Shown here: one piece after another, positions 25,862 through 35,586 of the stretch
Numbering within the stretch: position 1 is the stretch's first letter
Layout of the letters: each line of letters opens with the position of its first letter
Assembly: GCF_006838285.1 (NCBI RefSeq)
Contig: NZ_CP038228.1
Span: 310,001 to 374,000, forward strand
From: Xanthomonas translucens pv. cerealis
GTDB lineage: Bacteria > Pseudomonadota > Gammaproteobacteria > Xanthomonadales > Xanthomonadaceae
Direction of reading: 5' to 3'
DNA: 64,000 bases
Program-made: the position numbers and the translations under genes
Notes under the pieces: generated by a model
Seen by the model: only the letters and a program-made list of their open reading frames with translations
The model's database searches: none
Told to the model about the DNA's origin: nothing

Positions 25862-26355
25862 CGGTGGGCCCATTCAATAAGGTGGCGTCGCACGCCATTT
25901 GTCGCGGCTGAAGCCGCTCCTGCAAAACCCGGGCACTGCGCGCTTTTTGTAGGAGCGGTTTCAACCGCGATGAGCGGCATGGTGAATCTTCCGGCCTCGG
26001 ATGCCGTCGGGACTGAAGTCCCTCCCACCGTGCACCCGGTGAGTCGGCCGCGAGCCGCCTGTGGGCGACTTCAGTCGCGACGAACGAAGCGACAAACCCG
26101 GCCGCAGCGGATACCGTCGGGACGGAAGTCTGTGCATCCATCCGGCCCCTCGTGCAGCCGCGGGAATTGCGGATGGCCTCGGGCCATCGGCGGCGAGCGA
26201 CTCTTGGGTCAGCACCGGCGTCAACAGTGCCATGCACAATCGAAAAAGCCGCCAGATGGCGGCTTCATGCGTGCAGTTTTTTACCTCTCAAACGCAAGGC
26301 GCCGCCGCTGCTTTCGCAACGGCGGCGCGATCGCCTTCCCTGGCGCTGCCTCACC
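25862..26355. repeat. Intergenic block with several REP-like palindromes
   Basis: The 494-base spacer has no gene but carries copies of two palindrome families. One reads GTCGCGGCTGAAGCCGCTCC (25901-25920) with an inverted relative at 25951-25970 (AGGAGCGGTTTCAACCGCGA). The other reads GTCGGGACTGAAGTCCCTCC near 26008-26027, with a degraded copy at about 26117. The same units recur near 32780, 45475, 50152 and 55264. They are typical of RAYT-mobilised REP elements. Confidence 0.7.
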
Positions 26356-28653
26356 TCAGAACTTGCCGCTGAAGGTGACGAAGAACTGGCGCGGCGCGCC
26401 GGCCATCAGCGTCTGGTTGTAGCCGTTCGGATCGGAGACCACATAGCCGTTGGTGCCGACGGTGGCGAAGTAGCGCTTGTCGAACAGGTTGGTGACGTTG
26501 GCGCTCAGGCCCAGGTTCTGGAACATGCCGACTTCGCCGAAGTCGTAGCCCGCGCTCAGGTCGAAGCGCCAGTAGCTCGGCACCGACGAGTCGTTGAGGT
26601 AGCTGATGTAGCGGCGGCCGGTGTACTTGCCGTCCAGCGCCGCGTGCCAGCCGGCGTTCTCGTAGGCCAGGCTGCTGGAGAACATCCACTCCGGGATGCC
26701 GACCACGCGCTTGCCCGAGGTGGCCACCACGCCGCCGTTGAGGTAGTCGTCCTGATAGGTGGAGTCGTCGTAGGACAGCGAGTTGAGCCAGCGCAGCTGC
26801 GCGATCGGGCGCCACATCACCGCCAGGTCGGCGCCCTGGCTACGCACCGAGCCGACGTTGTTGAGCGTGGCCGAGCAGGTCTGGATCGCGCTGCACGGCG
26901 AGGTCACCAGCAGGCGGTCGTCGAAGGTGGTGTGGTACAGCGCCAGCGATGCCTCGATGCCGTCGCCGCGCACGCGGTAGCCCAGTTCGTAGGTCTGCGC
27001 GGTTTCCGGCTGCAGCGAGTGCTTGATCGCGTCGAACGCCGTCTGCGATTCCTGGAACGGGGTGAAGCCGAAGCCGGCCATGTTCTTGTTGTAGGACGCG
27101 TAGATTTCCTGGTGCTCGTCGAGCTTGTAGTTCACGCCCACCTGCGGCAACAGATCCGAATCGGCCTTGATCTCGCCGGCCGCGTAGGAGCTGGTCGGCA
27201 CCAGCGACTGCGCGGTGGCGTCCACCTGCAGTTTCTTGGCGCCGACGTTCACGGTCAGGTGGTCGTCGAGCAGGCGCAGCGTGTCCTGCGCATAGAACAT
27301 GCGCGTGTCGGTTTCGTAGTGCTGGGCGAAACCGCGTGCGAACAGGGTGCCGGATTTGTTGAAGTAGTACAGATCGGTGAACGGGCCATCGAGCAGGAAG
27401 TAGTTGCGCTCCTGCACGGTCTTGGCGTTCTGGTACCAGCCGCCGATCTCGATCTCGTTGCCGGCGACGGTGAAGTTCAGCGACGCGGTCACGCCATGCC
27501 GGTTGAGGCGATAGTCGGTGGTGCGCATCGACAGCGGTACCGTGGCCGAGGAGGCCACGTATGGTGTGGTCCACTGGCCTTCGCCGTTGTTGTCGTGGTA
27601 GTAGCCGGTCAGGTTCAGCGTGGCGTTGCCGCCCAGGTTGAACGCGCCGCTGAGCGCGGCCAGGTTGTCGTCGCGCAGGCCGGCGCCGGAGTAGTAGGTG
27701 GCGTCGGCCTTGCCGTAGTCGGCGGGCAGGGCGTTCAAGGACGCCGGGTAGCTGCCGTTGCCGTTGAGCGCGTTGGCGATCTGCGCCGCGCTGTTCCAGT
27801 CCGGCATCAGGTAGTCCCAGTCCCAACCCAGCGCTTTCTGCGAGGTCAGCGACAGGTCCATGATGTCGTATTCCTTGCGCTTGGAACTGTCCAGGAACAG
27901 GCTGACGCGGTTGCCGTCGCCCCATTGGTACAGCGCCTTGACATTGGCCTGGTTGTACTCGTTGTTGCCGTAGCCTTTCCACTTGTCCACTTCGCCGTGC
28001 ACCAGCGAGGTGTACATCGAGAAGCCGTTGATGTCGCCGGTGTCGCCGCGCAGGTAGGTGCGGCGGGTGGAATCGGAGCCGAAGGTCTGGCTGAAGCGGA
28101 TGCCCGGCGTGGCGTCCGGATCGTCGGAGTAGTAGCGCACGGCGCCGCCGAGGTTGCTGCTCGAGGCGGTGCCCAGGGCGCCGGCGCCCTGCGACAGCTC
28201 CACCGAGCCGACGTTCTCGGAGATGATCGCGCGGGTCACCTGCAGGCCGTCGCTGACGCCGTAGCTCATGGTGCCCAGCGGCACGCCATCCAGGGTGAAG
28301 CCGAGCCGGCTCTGGTCGAAACCGTGCAGGCTGATCGCGGTCGACCACTCGTAGGAACCCCACGCATCGGCCGACTGGAACTGCACGCCGGGCAGCTTGT
28401 CCAGCACCTTCAGCGCGCTGGTGCCGGGGGCGGTAGTGCCGATGTCCTCGCGGGTGATGCGTTGCACCTGGCGGGTGGTGCCGGTGGACACCACGGTGAT
28501 CGCATCGAGCATGGTCGCGTCGCCGTGACCGGCGGTGGCCGTGGCAGCAGCGTCGGCCGGTGCGGTCTCGGCCACTGCGGCGAAGGCCGGCAGCGCGGAT
28601 GCGACGGCGAGCACCAGCGCATGCAGGCGCAGGGTTGTGGAGGAGGCGGTCAT
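26356..28653 (-). CDS. TonB-dependent outer membrane receptor
   Basis: The 765-residue protein has a Sec signal peptide (about 1-28, ALVLAVASALPAFA), a TonB-box-like segment (LDAITVVSTGTTRQV), a plug domain (about 60-180: APGTSALKVLDKLPGVQF, SVELSQGAGALGTASSSN, LGGAVRYYSDD) and a 22-strand barrel ending in the aromatic terminus QFFVTFSGKF. Such receptors import siderophores, vitamins or plant carbohydrates using TonB energy. The RYYSDDP plug signature and absence of an N-terminal signalling domain argue against a FecA-type regulator system. The substrate cannot be told. It stands alone, with the palindrome-rich spacer downstream. Confidence 0.9.
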   Translation of the reverse strand: MTASSTTLRLHALVLAVASALPAFAAVAETAPADAAATATAGHGDATMLDAITVVSTGTTRQVQRITREDIGTTAPGTSALKVLDKLPGVQFQSADAWGSYEWSTAISLHGFDQSRLGFTLDGVPLGTMSYGVSDGLQVTRAIISENVGSVELSQGAGALGTASSSNLGGAVRYYSDDPDATPGIRFSQTFGSDSTRRTYLRGDTGDINGFSMYTSLVHGEVDKWKGYGNNEYNQANVKALYQWGDGNRVSLFLDSSKRKEYDIMDLSLTSQKALGWDWDYLMPDWNSAAQIANALNGNGSYPASLNALPADYGKADATYYSGAGLRDDNLAALSGAFNLGGNATLNLTGYYHDNNGEGQWTTPYVASSATVPLSMRTTDYRLNRHGVTASLNFTVAGNEIEIGGWYQNAKTVQERNYFLLDGPFTDLYYFNKSGTLFARGFAQHYETDTRMFYAQDTLRLLDDHLTVNVGAKKLQVDATAQSLVPTSSYAAGEIKADSDLLPQVGVNYKLDEHQEIYASYNKNMAGFGFTPFQESQTAFDAIKHSLQPETAQTYELGYRVRGDGIEASLALYHTTFDDRLLVTSPCSAIQTCSATLNNVGSVRSQGADLAVMWRPIAQLRWLNSLSYDDSTYQDDYLNGGVVATSGKRVVGIPEWMFSSSLAYENAGWHAALDGKYTGRRYISYLNDSSVPSYWRFDLSAGYDFGEVGMFQNLGLSANVTNLFDKRYFATVGTNGYVVSDPNGYNQTLMAGAPRQFFVTFSGKF

Positions 28654-28950
28654 CGGAATTCACCAAGATAAAATGAGGGAGGCGTGGGGACCCAGCGTGC
28701 GATGCGTGACAGCCAACACACGGCCTGTGCGGCCCGCTCGCCACCATGCAACGGTTTTGTGAAGGTTTCGGGGCGGTTCCGTGTCGGCTGTGGGACAGCG
28801 TGTCTGCCGATACCCACGGCCGAGCGAGCATGCCAAGGCCGGTTACGCGCCGCCGCCACGTTCGCGCGCGAACGATCGGGCATGGCAGCGACCTCGCAGC
28901 GCCGACGGCGCAACGTATGATGCCGGGCCAGCCACCGCCATCGCGCCTCG

Positions 28951-29844
28951 ATGAAGCTCGCCATCCTGTCACGCAACACCAAGTTGTATTCGACGCGGCG
29001 CCTGGTCGAGGCCGGCCGCGAGCGCGGGCATACGGTGCGCGTGCTCGACCCGCTGCGCTGCTACATGCGCATCGCGGCCGGCGCCTTCACCATGCATTAC
29101 AAGGGCAAGCCGATCACCGGCTACGACGCGGTGATCCCGCGCATCGGCAATTCCGTTACCCGCTACGGCACCGCGGTGCTGCGTCAGCTGGAAATGATGG
29201 GCGTGCGCACGCCCAATCCCTCCGACGCGATCCTGCGCGCGCGCGACAAGCTGCGCGCGCACCAGCTGCTGGCGGCCAAGGGCATCGACATGCCGATGAC
29301 CGTGTTCGGCGACAACCCCGACGACACCGGCGATCTGCTGTCGATGCTGGGGCCGCCGCCGCACGTGGTGAAGTTGAACGAGGGCACCCAGGGCACCGGG
29401 GTGATCCTGACCGAGAAGACCAGCGCCTCGCGCGGCGTAGTCGAGGCGCTGCGCGGCCTGTACGCCAATTTCCTGGTGCAGGAGTTCATCGGCGAGGCCG
29501 AAGGCGCCGATTTGCGCTGCTTCGTGGTCGGCAACCATGTCGTCGCGGCGATGCGCCGGCAGGCGCCGGAAGGGGACTTCCGCTCCAACCTGCATGCGGG
29601 CGGCAGTGCGCAGTTGGCCACCGCCAGCCGCGGCGAGCAGGAGGTGGCGGTGCGCTCGGCCAAGGCCCTGGGCCTGGGCGTGGCCGGGGTCGACCTGATC
29701 CGCGCGCGGCGCGGCCCGCTGGTGCTGGAGGTCAACTCCACCCCCGGCCTGGAAGGGATCGAGGCGGTGTGCGGGCTGGATATCGCCGGCAAGGTCATCG
29801 AACACCTCGAAGCCAGTCTGATTCGAAAGAAATCAGTGAGTTAG
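28951..29844 (+). CDS. rimK: Ribosomal protein S6 glutamate ligase RimK
   Basis: The 297-residue ATP-grasp ligase adds glutamate residues to the C-terminus of ribosomal protein S6. It starts [20 protein letters not shown] and contains the RimK-typical [18 protein letters not shown], the ATP-binding segment [14 protein letters not shown] and the catalytic end [13 protein letters not shown]. Length is normal. It is a single gene followed by a strong intrinsic terminator at 29962-29992. In other bacteria RimK affects translation and virulence traits; here only the family is certain. Confidence 0.93.
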   Translation: MKLAILSRNTKLYSTRRLVEAGRERGHTVRVLDPLRCYMRIAAGAFTMHYKGKPITGYDAVIPRIGNSVTRYGTAVLRQLEMMGVRTPNPSDAILRARDKLRAHQLLAAKGIDMPMTVFGDNPDDTGDLLSMLGPPPHVVKLNEGTQGTGVILTEKTSASRGVVEALRGLYANFLVQEFIGEAEGADLRCFVVGNHVVAAMRRQAPEGDFRSNLHAGGSAQLATASRGEQEVAVRSAKALGLGVAGVDLIRARRGPLVLEVNSTPGLEGIEAVCGLDIAGKVIEHLEASLIRKKSVS

Positions 29845-29961
29845 GGTGATATCCGCGCCCTCGTTCTGGCTTAACACGGGTTTAATTCCCGTCTGTGTAT
29901 GCTTCCTCGGGCCGCAGCTCTGCCCTCCTCAGCAGGAACGGTAATCGGGATATATCTTTTG

Positions 29962-29992
29962 GCCCAAGCGGCGTCGCCGCTTGGGTCTTTTT
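29962..29992 (+). terminator. Rho-independent terminator downstream of rimK
   Basis: CCCAAGCGGC and GCCGCTTGGG form a perfect 10-base stem with a 3-base loop, followed by TCTTTTTG. The hairpin is about 120 bases after the rimK stop, so a short transcribed spacer or small RNA could lie between them. Confidence 0.85.
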
Positions 29993-30184
29993 GTATGCGC
30001 AGGTCTGTGGCGACGACGACGCACCGAAACCCCGCTGCGCGCAGCTTGCGGCCCCGTTCGCGGGGCGGCTACAGTGCGCTCACACCGCCAATCGCGCAGG
30101 GATGGGATGCAGCAGGTGATCGGTCTGAGACTGGGGATGGCGCTCGCGTGCGACGCGGTAGCGGCACCGAAAGGTGAGGCGCCC

Positions 30185-30481
30185 ATGAACGTGAAGAAAT
30201 CGTTCGCACAGCAACTCAGTACAATTCGTCAGCAGTTGGACGATGGCAAGACCTACTCCGAACTCGGTGCGGAAAATGGCAGCAAGGTGGAAGCCGTGCG
30301 GTCGCGCATGGCGACGGCGCTCAATTCCCATCTCGACGTCGATACGCTGCGCAAGGAAGAGACGGTCGTGCTGTTCAACGATCAGGAAACGGTCAACACG
30401 CTGCTGGCCAAGGCGTCATCGGACAGCCGGCTGATCTGCAGGCGCGAAGCGGTCATCGGATCGCTGCGCGCCACGACGTAA
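30185..30481 (+). CDS. Small hypothetical protein upstream of colR, with possible lost C-terminal tail
   Basis: The ATG at 30185 follows GAGGCGCCC and gives 98 residues: MNVKKSFAQQLSTIRQQLDD, a helical opening, then KTYSELGAENGSKVEAVRSR and FNDQETVNTLLAKASS. No signal peptide or membrane segment is present. It ends at a TAA (30479-30481). The same frame continues for 27 codons past it as well-formed sequence (TVAERRRDNEDAQELMRRNP, then TGKYD) to a TGA at 30563-30565. The tail looks like a native C-terminus, so the TAA may be a recent nonsense change. Function is unknown. The position nine bases before colR suggests cotranscription. Confidence 0.6.
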   Translation: MNVKKSFAQQLSTIRQQLDDGKTYSELGAENGSKVEAVRSRMATALNSHLDVDTLRKEETVVLFNDQETVNTLLAKASSDSRLICRREAVIGSLRATT

Positions 30482-30573
30482 TGCAAGACCGTGGCGGAAC
30501 GCCGCCGCGACAACGAGGATGCGCAGGAATTGATGCGGCGCAATCCAACTGGCAAGTACGACTGACGGGGTAA

Positions 30574-31257
30574 ATGTTGGTGCGAATTCTAGTGATCGAA
30601 GACAACAGCGATATCGCTGCCAACCTGGGCGACTACCTCGAGGACCGCGGGCACACGGTGGATTTCGCCGCCGACGGGGTCACCGGCCTGCACCTGGCGG
30701 TCGTGCACGAATTCGATGCGATCGTGCTCGACCTCAACCTGCCGGGCATGGACGGCATCGAAGTGTGCCGCAAGCTGCGCAACGAAGCGCGCAAGCAGAC
30801 CCCGGTGCTGATGCTCACCGCCCGCGACTCGCTGGACAACAAGCTGGCAGGCTTCGATTCCGGCGCCGACGACTACCTGATCAAGCCGTTCGCGCTGCAG
30901 GAAGTGGAAGTGCGGCTCAACGCGCTGTCGCGCCGCGGCAAGGGCGTGCACACCCGCGTGCTGGAGACCGGCGACCTGGAATACAACCTGGACACGCTGG
31001 AAGTGCGGCGCCAGGGCAAGCTGCTGCAGCTCAACCCGACCGCGCTGAAGATCCTGCAGTCGCTGATGGAAGCCTCGCCTGCGGTGGTGACCCGGCAGGA
31101 GCTGGAAACCCGCGTGTGGGGCGAGGAACTGCCGGATTCGGACTCGTTGCGCGTGCATATCCACGGCCTGCGCGCGGTGGTGGACAAGCCGTTCGAGGTG
31201 CCGATGATCCAGACCCGCCACGGCATCGGCTACCGCATCGCCGCGCCCGATGCCTGA
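30574..31257 (+). CDS. colR: OmpR-type response regulator ColR
   Basis: The 227-residue protein has a receiver domain (about 1-120: ILVIEDNSDIAANL, the phospho-accepting Asp in AIVLDLNLPGMDG, the Lys in DDYLIKPFAL) and a winged-helix DNA-binding domain (about 135-225, ending MIQTRHGIGYRIA). The start can be the ATG at 30574 or the GTG at 30580 giving VRILVIEDN. Together with the overlapping sensor kinase and the neighbouring coaE-pilD-pilC genes it matches the ColRS locus of Xanthomonas, which controls envelope homeostasis, stress tolerance and virulence. The assignment rests on similarity and this gene order. Confidence 0.83.
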   Translation: MLVRILVIEDNSDIAANLGDYLEDRGHTVDFAADGVTGLHLAVVHEFDAIVLDLNLPGMDGIEVCRKLRNEARKQTPVLMLTARDSLDNKLAGFDSGADDYLIKPFALQEVEVRLNALSRRGKGVHTRVLETGDLEYNLDTLEVRRQGKLLQLNPTALKILQSLMEASPAVVTRQELETRVWGEELPDSDSLRVHIHGLRAVVDKPFEVPMIQTRHGIGYRIAAPDA

Positions 31258-32590
31258 AGCTGGAGAGTTGCCGCGGGCGGTGCGGCGGCGCGGACGCTAC
31301 CGCCGCCGCCTGCGCAGCCGCATCATCCTGTCCTTCGTGCTGTTGGGCTTCGGCCTGACCGCGCTGTTCGCGTTCGCCACCAACTGGGCGCGGGCGCGGG
31401 TGGAGAACCAGCTGGTCGAAGACGTGATGAATCGCAATATCGACGCCTTCGCCCAGCGTTTCTATTCTGACCGAAGTCGCAATCCGGATCTGCCAGTCCA
31501 GCAGATTCGCGCATTTGTGTTCACCCGCGACAAGTTCGACCGTGTGCGGCAGGAGCGCCCTGATTGGGCGCGGCTGCCTAACGGCAACCACAACATTGTC
31601 GGACTGGACGAACATGGAGACCCGTTCGCCTACAAGCTGGCGGTGCGCAAGACACAGAGCGAGTGGTTTTTCCTCGCATATGACATGACTCAAACGCTGC
31701 GCAGCGAAGTTCAACTCAAGCGCGCACTTTTGCTCTCGGTGCTGGTGTTCAGTGTGCTGTCGCTGGTGATCGGCTGGTGGTCGGCATCGCGGGTGATGCG
31801 TCCGGTCTCCGATCTGGCTGCGCGGCTGCGCGCCTATCGCGGCAGCAGCGATCCCAAGCCGCTGGCGCCGCATTTCCCCGACGACGAAGTCGGCCAGCTG
31901 GCCGAAGCGCTCGACGACTACTCGGCCCGGCTCACCGAAGTGGTGCAGCGCGACCGTGAGTTCAACGCCGACGTCAGCCATGAGCTGCGTACGCCGCTGG
32001 CGGTGATCCGCGGCGCCACCGAACTGCTGCTGACCCGTCCCAATCTCGATGAGAAGGTGTTGCAGCGCCTGCAGCGTATCCAGCGCGCCGAACAGCAATG
32101 CAGCGACCTGATCGGCTCGCTGCTGCTGCTGTCGCGCAACGAGCGCGGGCAGGGCCACAGCAACGTGGCCAAGGTCGCCGAACAACTGATCGAATCGCAC
32201 CGCGCGCAGCTGGGCGGCAAGCCGCTGCAACTGCTGCTGGAGGGCGAGCGCGATCTGCTCATCGATGCGCCGGAGTCGGCGCTGTCGGTGGCGCTGGGCA
32301 ACCTGATCGGCAATGCGGTCAAGTACACCCAGGAAGGCCAGGTGGTGGTGCGGGTGTTGAGCGATGCGGTGCAGGTGATCGACTCCGGCCCAGGCCTCAG
32401 CGAGGAGGACGCCGCCAAGCTGTTCCAGCGCGGCTACCGCGGCACCCATGCCGGACATTCGCAGGGCGGCGGCATCGGCCTGTCGATCGTCAGCCGGCTG
32501 TGCGACCTGTACGGCTGGCAGGTCAACGTGCGCCCGGGCGCCTCCAAGGGCGTGGTGGCGACGCTGTGGTTCAGGCCCGCAGCGGGTTGA
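31250..32590 (+). CDS. colS: Sensor histidine kinase ColS
   Basis: The 446-residue kinase has two membrane segments (about 25-45, IILSFVLLGFGLTALFAF, and 163-183, LLLSVLVFSVLSLVIGWW) that frame a periplasmic sensor of about 115 residues. A HAMP region follows, then the phospho-accepting His in NADVSHELRTPLAVIRG. The ATPase domain shows NLIGNAVKYTQEG (N box), IDSGPGLS (G1) and GGGIGLSIV (G2). Its start overlaps the colR stop by eight bases. The periplasmic loop of E. coli/Pseudomonas ColS has metal-sensing ExxE motifs; such a motif is not obvious here, so the ligand may differ. Confidence 0.85.
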   Translation: MPEAGELPRAVRRRGRYRRRLRSRIILSFVLLGFGLTALFAFATNWARARVENQLVEDVMNRNIDAFAQRFYSDRSRNPDLPVQQIRAFVFTRDKFDRVRQERPDWARLPNGNHNIVGLDEHGDPFAYKLAVRKTQSEWFFLAYDMTQTLRSEVQLKRALLLSVLVFSVLSLVIGWWSASRVMRPVSDLAARLRAYRGSSDPKPLAPHFPDDEVGQLAEALDDYSARLTEVVQRDREFNADVSHELRTPLAVIRGATELLLTRPNLDEKVLQRLQRIQRAEQQCSDLIGSLLLLSRNERGQGHSNVAKVAEQLIESHRAQLGGKPLQLLLEGERDLLIDAPESALSVALGNLIGNAVKYTQEGQVVVRVLSDAVQVIDSGPGLSEEDAAKLFQRGYRGTHAGHSQGGGIGLSIVSRLCDLYGWQVNVRPGASKGVVATLWFRPAAG

Positions 32591-32827
32591 GGCTCGCTTC
32601 GCAGGACAAGCCTGTGGCGTGCTTGAGTGCTTGCTGCGGCTGCAAGGACAGACTCAGGTGGGTCTCGGGTCGTGCCATCAACTCCGGCTTTGTCCGAAGC
32701 CGTGGGGTATCCCACTTCGCTCGTCGCGACTGACGTCGCTTCCACAGGGACTTGCGGTCATCTCACCGGGTGCAATGTGGGAGGGGCTTCAGCCCCGACA
32801 CTCGCAAGGTCTGCCGATCGAAACGGC
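32591..32827. repeat. Spacer between convergent colS and coaE with REP-like unit
   Basis: The 237-base spacer between convergent genes holds a REP-like palindrome (GGGAGGGGCTTCAGCCCC, about 32780-32797), and an imperfect relative upstream (TCGTCGCGACTGACGTCGC). No gene or T-tailed terminator is evident. Confidence 0.55.
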
Positions 32828-33448
32828 CTACGCGATTTTCGCCGCCGCCAATGCGCGGTATTGCCGATCCAGCGCATCCGCCGCGTCCTGCAGCCGCTCG
32901 GCGTCGCCATCGTTCACCACCACATCGTCGGCGATCGCCAGCCGCGCCGCGCGCGTGGCCTGCGCCGCGATCATCCGCTGCGCCAGCTCGGCGGTAATGC
33001 CGTCGCGCTGGATCAGGCGCGCATGTTGCGTCGCCTCGGGCGCATCGACCACCACGATCCGGTCCAGCCACGGATACGCGGCGCGCGCGCCGACTTCGGT
33101 CAACAGCGGGATCGCCGCCACCGCATAGGGGCTGGCGGCCTCGCGGCACGCTCGCTGCAGCAGCGTACGAATCGCCGGATGGGTGATCGCCTCCAGGTCG
33201 CGGCGCGCTACCGGATCTTCGAAGATGCGCTGGCGCAGCGCGGCGCGATCGAGGCTGCCGTCCTCGCGCAGCAGTTGCGTACCGAAACGGGCCACGATCT
33301 GCGCCAGCGCCGGATGCCCGGGCGCGACCACCGCGCGGGCGGCCACGTCGGCGTCGGCCACGACGATGCCCTTGGCCTCGAAGCGGCGGCTCAGCTCGCT
33401 CTTGCCGGAGGCCACGCCGCCGGTGAGGCCGACGATGAAATCGCTCAC
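32828..33448 (-). CDS. coaE: Dephospho-CoA kinase
   Basis: The 206-residue protein starts at a GTG (33446-33448), giving VSDFIVGLTGGVASGKSELS with the P-loop GGVASGKS. DADVAARAVVAPGHPAL and IPLLTEVGARAAYPWLDRIV are CoaE signatures. It phosphorylates dephospho-CoA in the last step of coenzyme A synthesis. A longer frame extends upstream through the reading shadow of pilD and is not real. It lies eight bases after pilD and is presumably cotranscribed with pilC-pilD, a gene order common in Xanthomonas and Pseudomonas. Confidence 0.93.
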   Translation of the reverse strand: MSDFIVGLTGGVASGKSELSRRFEAKGIVVADADVAARAVVAPGHPALAQIVARFGTQLLREDGSLDRAALRQRIFEDPVARRDLEAITHPAIRTLLQRACREAASPYAVAAIPLLTEVGARAAYPWLDRIVVVDAPEATQHARLIQRDGITAELAQRMIAAQATRAARLAIADDVVVNDGDAERLQDAADALDRQYRALAAAKIA

Positions 33449-33456
33449 CGCGCCGC

Positions 33457-34320
33457 TCAGCGCAGCCCGGACCAGCGCATATAGGTGTCGATGATTTCCG
33501 TACCCCAGAAGAACACGATCCAGCCGGCGATGGCCAGATACGGGCCGAACGGAATCGGCGTGGCCCGGTCGCGGCCCTTGGCCGCCAGCCAGATCGAGCC
33601 GAGCACCGCGCCGACCAGCGAGGAGATCAGGATCGTCGGCAGGATGCCCTTCAGCCCGCACCAGGCGCCGATGGCCGCCAGCAGCTTGAAGTCGCCATGG
33701 CCCATGCCTTCCTTGCCGGTGATCTGCTTGAACAGCCACCACACCGACCACAGCGACACATAGCCGACCGCCGCGCCGAGCAGCGCCGGCTTGGCCGGCA
33801 TGTACAGATTGTCCATGCTGCCGACCAGGCCCAGCCACATCAGCGGCAAGGTCAGCTGGTCCGGCAACAAGCGGGTGCGCAGGTCGATCCCCGACATCGC
33901 CACCAGGAAGCAGCTGAACACGATCGCGCCGAACCCCTGCCAGCCGAAGCCGAAGCGCCAGACGCTGGCGGCCACCAGCAGGCTGGTCAGCATCTCCACC
34001 AGCGGGTACTGGATCGAGATCGGCGCATGGCAATGCCGGCACTTGCCGCGCAGGGCCAGCCAGCTGAACAGCGGAATGTTCTCGAACCAGGACAGCTTGT
34101 GCTTGCAGTGCGGGCAGTGCGACGGCTCGACCACGATCCCGGGCGGCGGCGGATCGTAGATGTCCGGCAGCTCCAGGATCTCGCGCGAATCGCGCTTCCA
34201 CTGCCACTCCATGCGCTTGGGCAGGCGCAGGATCACCACATTGAGGAAACTGCCTACCAGCAAGCCCAGCCCCGCCGCCGCGGGAAAGCCGAGGCCGGGG
34301 TGTTGATCGAGAAATGCCAT
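33457..34320 (-). CDS. pilD: Type IV prepilin peptidase / N-methyltransferase PilD
   Basis: The 287-residue inner membrane aspartic protease cleaves and N-methylates prepilins and type II pseudopilins. The N-terminal zinc-binding domain has CPHCKH and CRHCHAPIS (two CxxC pairs). The catalytic Asp residues lie in AMSGIDLRTRLLPD and GMGHGDFKLLAAIGAW (GxGD). About eight hydrophobic helices are visible. Length is normal. It lies between pilC (six-base gap) and coaE. Confidence 0.95.
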   Translation of the reverse strand: MAFLDQHPGLGFPAAAGLGLLVGSFLNVVILRLPKRMEWQWKRDSREILELPDIYDPPPPGIVVEPSHCPHCKHKLSWFENIPLFSWLALRGKCRHCHAPISIQYPLVEMLTSLLVAASVWRFGFGWQGFGAIVFSCFLVAMSGIDLRTRLLPDQLTLPLMWLGLVGSMDNLYMPAKPALLGAAVGYVSLWSVWWLFKQITGKEGMGHGDFKLLAAIGAWCGLKGILPTILISSLVGAVLGSIWLAAKGRDRATPIPFGPYLAIAGWIVFFWGTEIIDTYMRWSGLR

Positions 34321-34326
34321 TAATGC

Positions 34327-35586
34327 TTATCCAACGACGGAAGCCAGCTTGAAGATGGGCAGATACATGCCGACGACCATGCCGCCGACGATGGTACCAA
34401 TGAACACCATGATCAGCGGTTCTAGCAGGCTGCTCAACGCATCGACCGCATTGTTCACTTCCTGCTCGAAGTACTCGGCCACCTTGAACAGCATCGCATC
34501 CAGCGCACCGGCTTCTTCGCCGATGGCGGTCATCTGGATGACCATGTGCGGAAACAGGTTGGCCTGCTTCATCGCCACGTTGACGGGGTAGCCCACCGAC
34601 ACGTCGTCACGCATGCGCAGTACGGCCTTTTCGTAGACGCTGTTGCCGGTGGCGCCGGCGACGATGTCCAGCGCTTCCACCAACGGGACGCCGGCGCGGA
34701 AGGTGACGCCCAGTGTCCGCGAGAAGCGGGCCACGGAGCTGTTGTGCATGATCTGGCCGATGATCGGCACCTTCAGGATCAGTCGGTCCATGCCGTGCTG
34801 CATCGACGGCGAGCGCTTGTAGGCGAAGACGAAGCCGACGATGCTGCCAACCAGCACGATCAGCAGGAGCCACCAATAAGCCACCATAAAGCGTGAAGCG
34901 GCGACGATCATCTGAGTGAATGCGGGTAACTCCGCGCCAAACCCTTTGAAGACATCCTCGAATTGCGGGACCACCCACACCAGCAAGATCGAGCTGACCA
35001 GGAGCGCCACTGCCATGACCGCGGCCGGATAGAACAAGGCTTTCTTGATCTTGCCCTTCAGCGCCTCGGTGTTTTCCTTGTAGGTGGCTACCGTCTCCAG
35101 CACGGTTTCAAGTACGCCGGCGCCTTCGCCGGCCTTGACCAGGTTGCGGTAGAGCTCATCGAACTGGACCGGATGCTTGCTGATCGCTTCATAGAGCGAC
35201 GAGCCGCCTTCGATGTCGGTGCGGACCTGGCCCACCATCTTCTTCATGCGCGGGTTCTTGTGCCCGCTGCCGATGATTTCCAGCGATCCCACGATGGGGA
35301 CGCCCGACTTCATCATGGTCGCCATCTGGCGGCTGAAGAAGGCAATGTCCTTCGCGCTGATCTTGCTGCCGGCGGAGCCGAACAGGGGTTTGGGTTTCGG
35401 CTTGACCACCGACGGCGTGATGCCCTGGCGGCGCAATTCCGCACGCAGCAGGTTGGCGTTCTTGGCGGTCTGCTCGCCCTTCATCTTGATGCCGCGCTTG
35501 TCCGTCCCTTCCCAGACGAACGGGACCTGCTGGCTGGTATTGCGTGCGACGGGTTCTTTGGATACTGCGCTACGAGTTGCGGACAT
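34327..35586 (-). CDS. pilC: Type IV pilus inner-membrane platform protein PilC
   Basis: I chose the ATG at 35586 (MSATRSAVSKEP), giving 419 residues. Two T2SSF domains are present (about 85-205 and 290-410) with membrane helices near 185-205 (AVMAVALLVSSILLVWVV), 225-250 and 390-410. Motifs FFSRQMATMMKSGVPI and FSRTLGVTFRAGVPLVEAL are typical. PilC couples the PilB/PilT ATPases to pilus assembly and retraction. It is divergent from pilA, with a promoter-bearing spacer between them. Confidence 0.95.
   Translation of the reverse strand: MSATRSAVSKEPVARNTSQQVPFVWEGTDKRGIKMKGEQTAKNANLLRAELRRQGITPSVVKPKPKPLFGSAGSKISAKDIAFFSRQMATMMKSGVPIVGSLEIIGSGHKNPRMKKMVGQVRTDIEGGSSLYEAISKHPVQFDELYRNLVKAGEGAGVLETVLETVATYKENTEALKGKIKKALFYPAAVMAVALLVSSILLVWVVPQFEDVFKGFGAELPAFTQMIVAASRFMVAYWWLLLIVLVGSIVGFVFAYKRSPSMQHGMDRLILKVPIIGQIMHNSSVARFSRTLGVTFRAGVPLVEALDIVAGATGNSVYEKAVLRMRDDVSVGYPVNVAMKQANLFPHMVIQMTAIGEEAGALDAMLFKVAEYFEQEVNNAVDALSSLLEPLIMVFIGTIVGGMVVGMYLPIFKLASVVG

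Noticed and set aside
23714..25873. 719-residue minus-strand open frame opposite the phospholipase
   Set aside because: It is a reading shadow of the plus-strand gene with Arg/His/Gly-rich composition and no domain; the plus-strand frame has a Tat signal and full catalytic motifs.
26152..28671. 839-residue plus-strand open frame opposite the TonB receptor
   Set aside because: Val/Gly/His-rich shadow without motifs; the minus-strand receptor is complete with signal peptide and terminal Phe.
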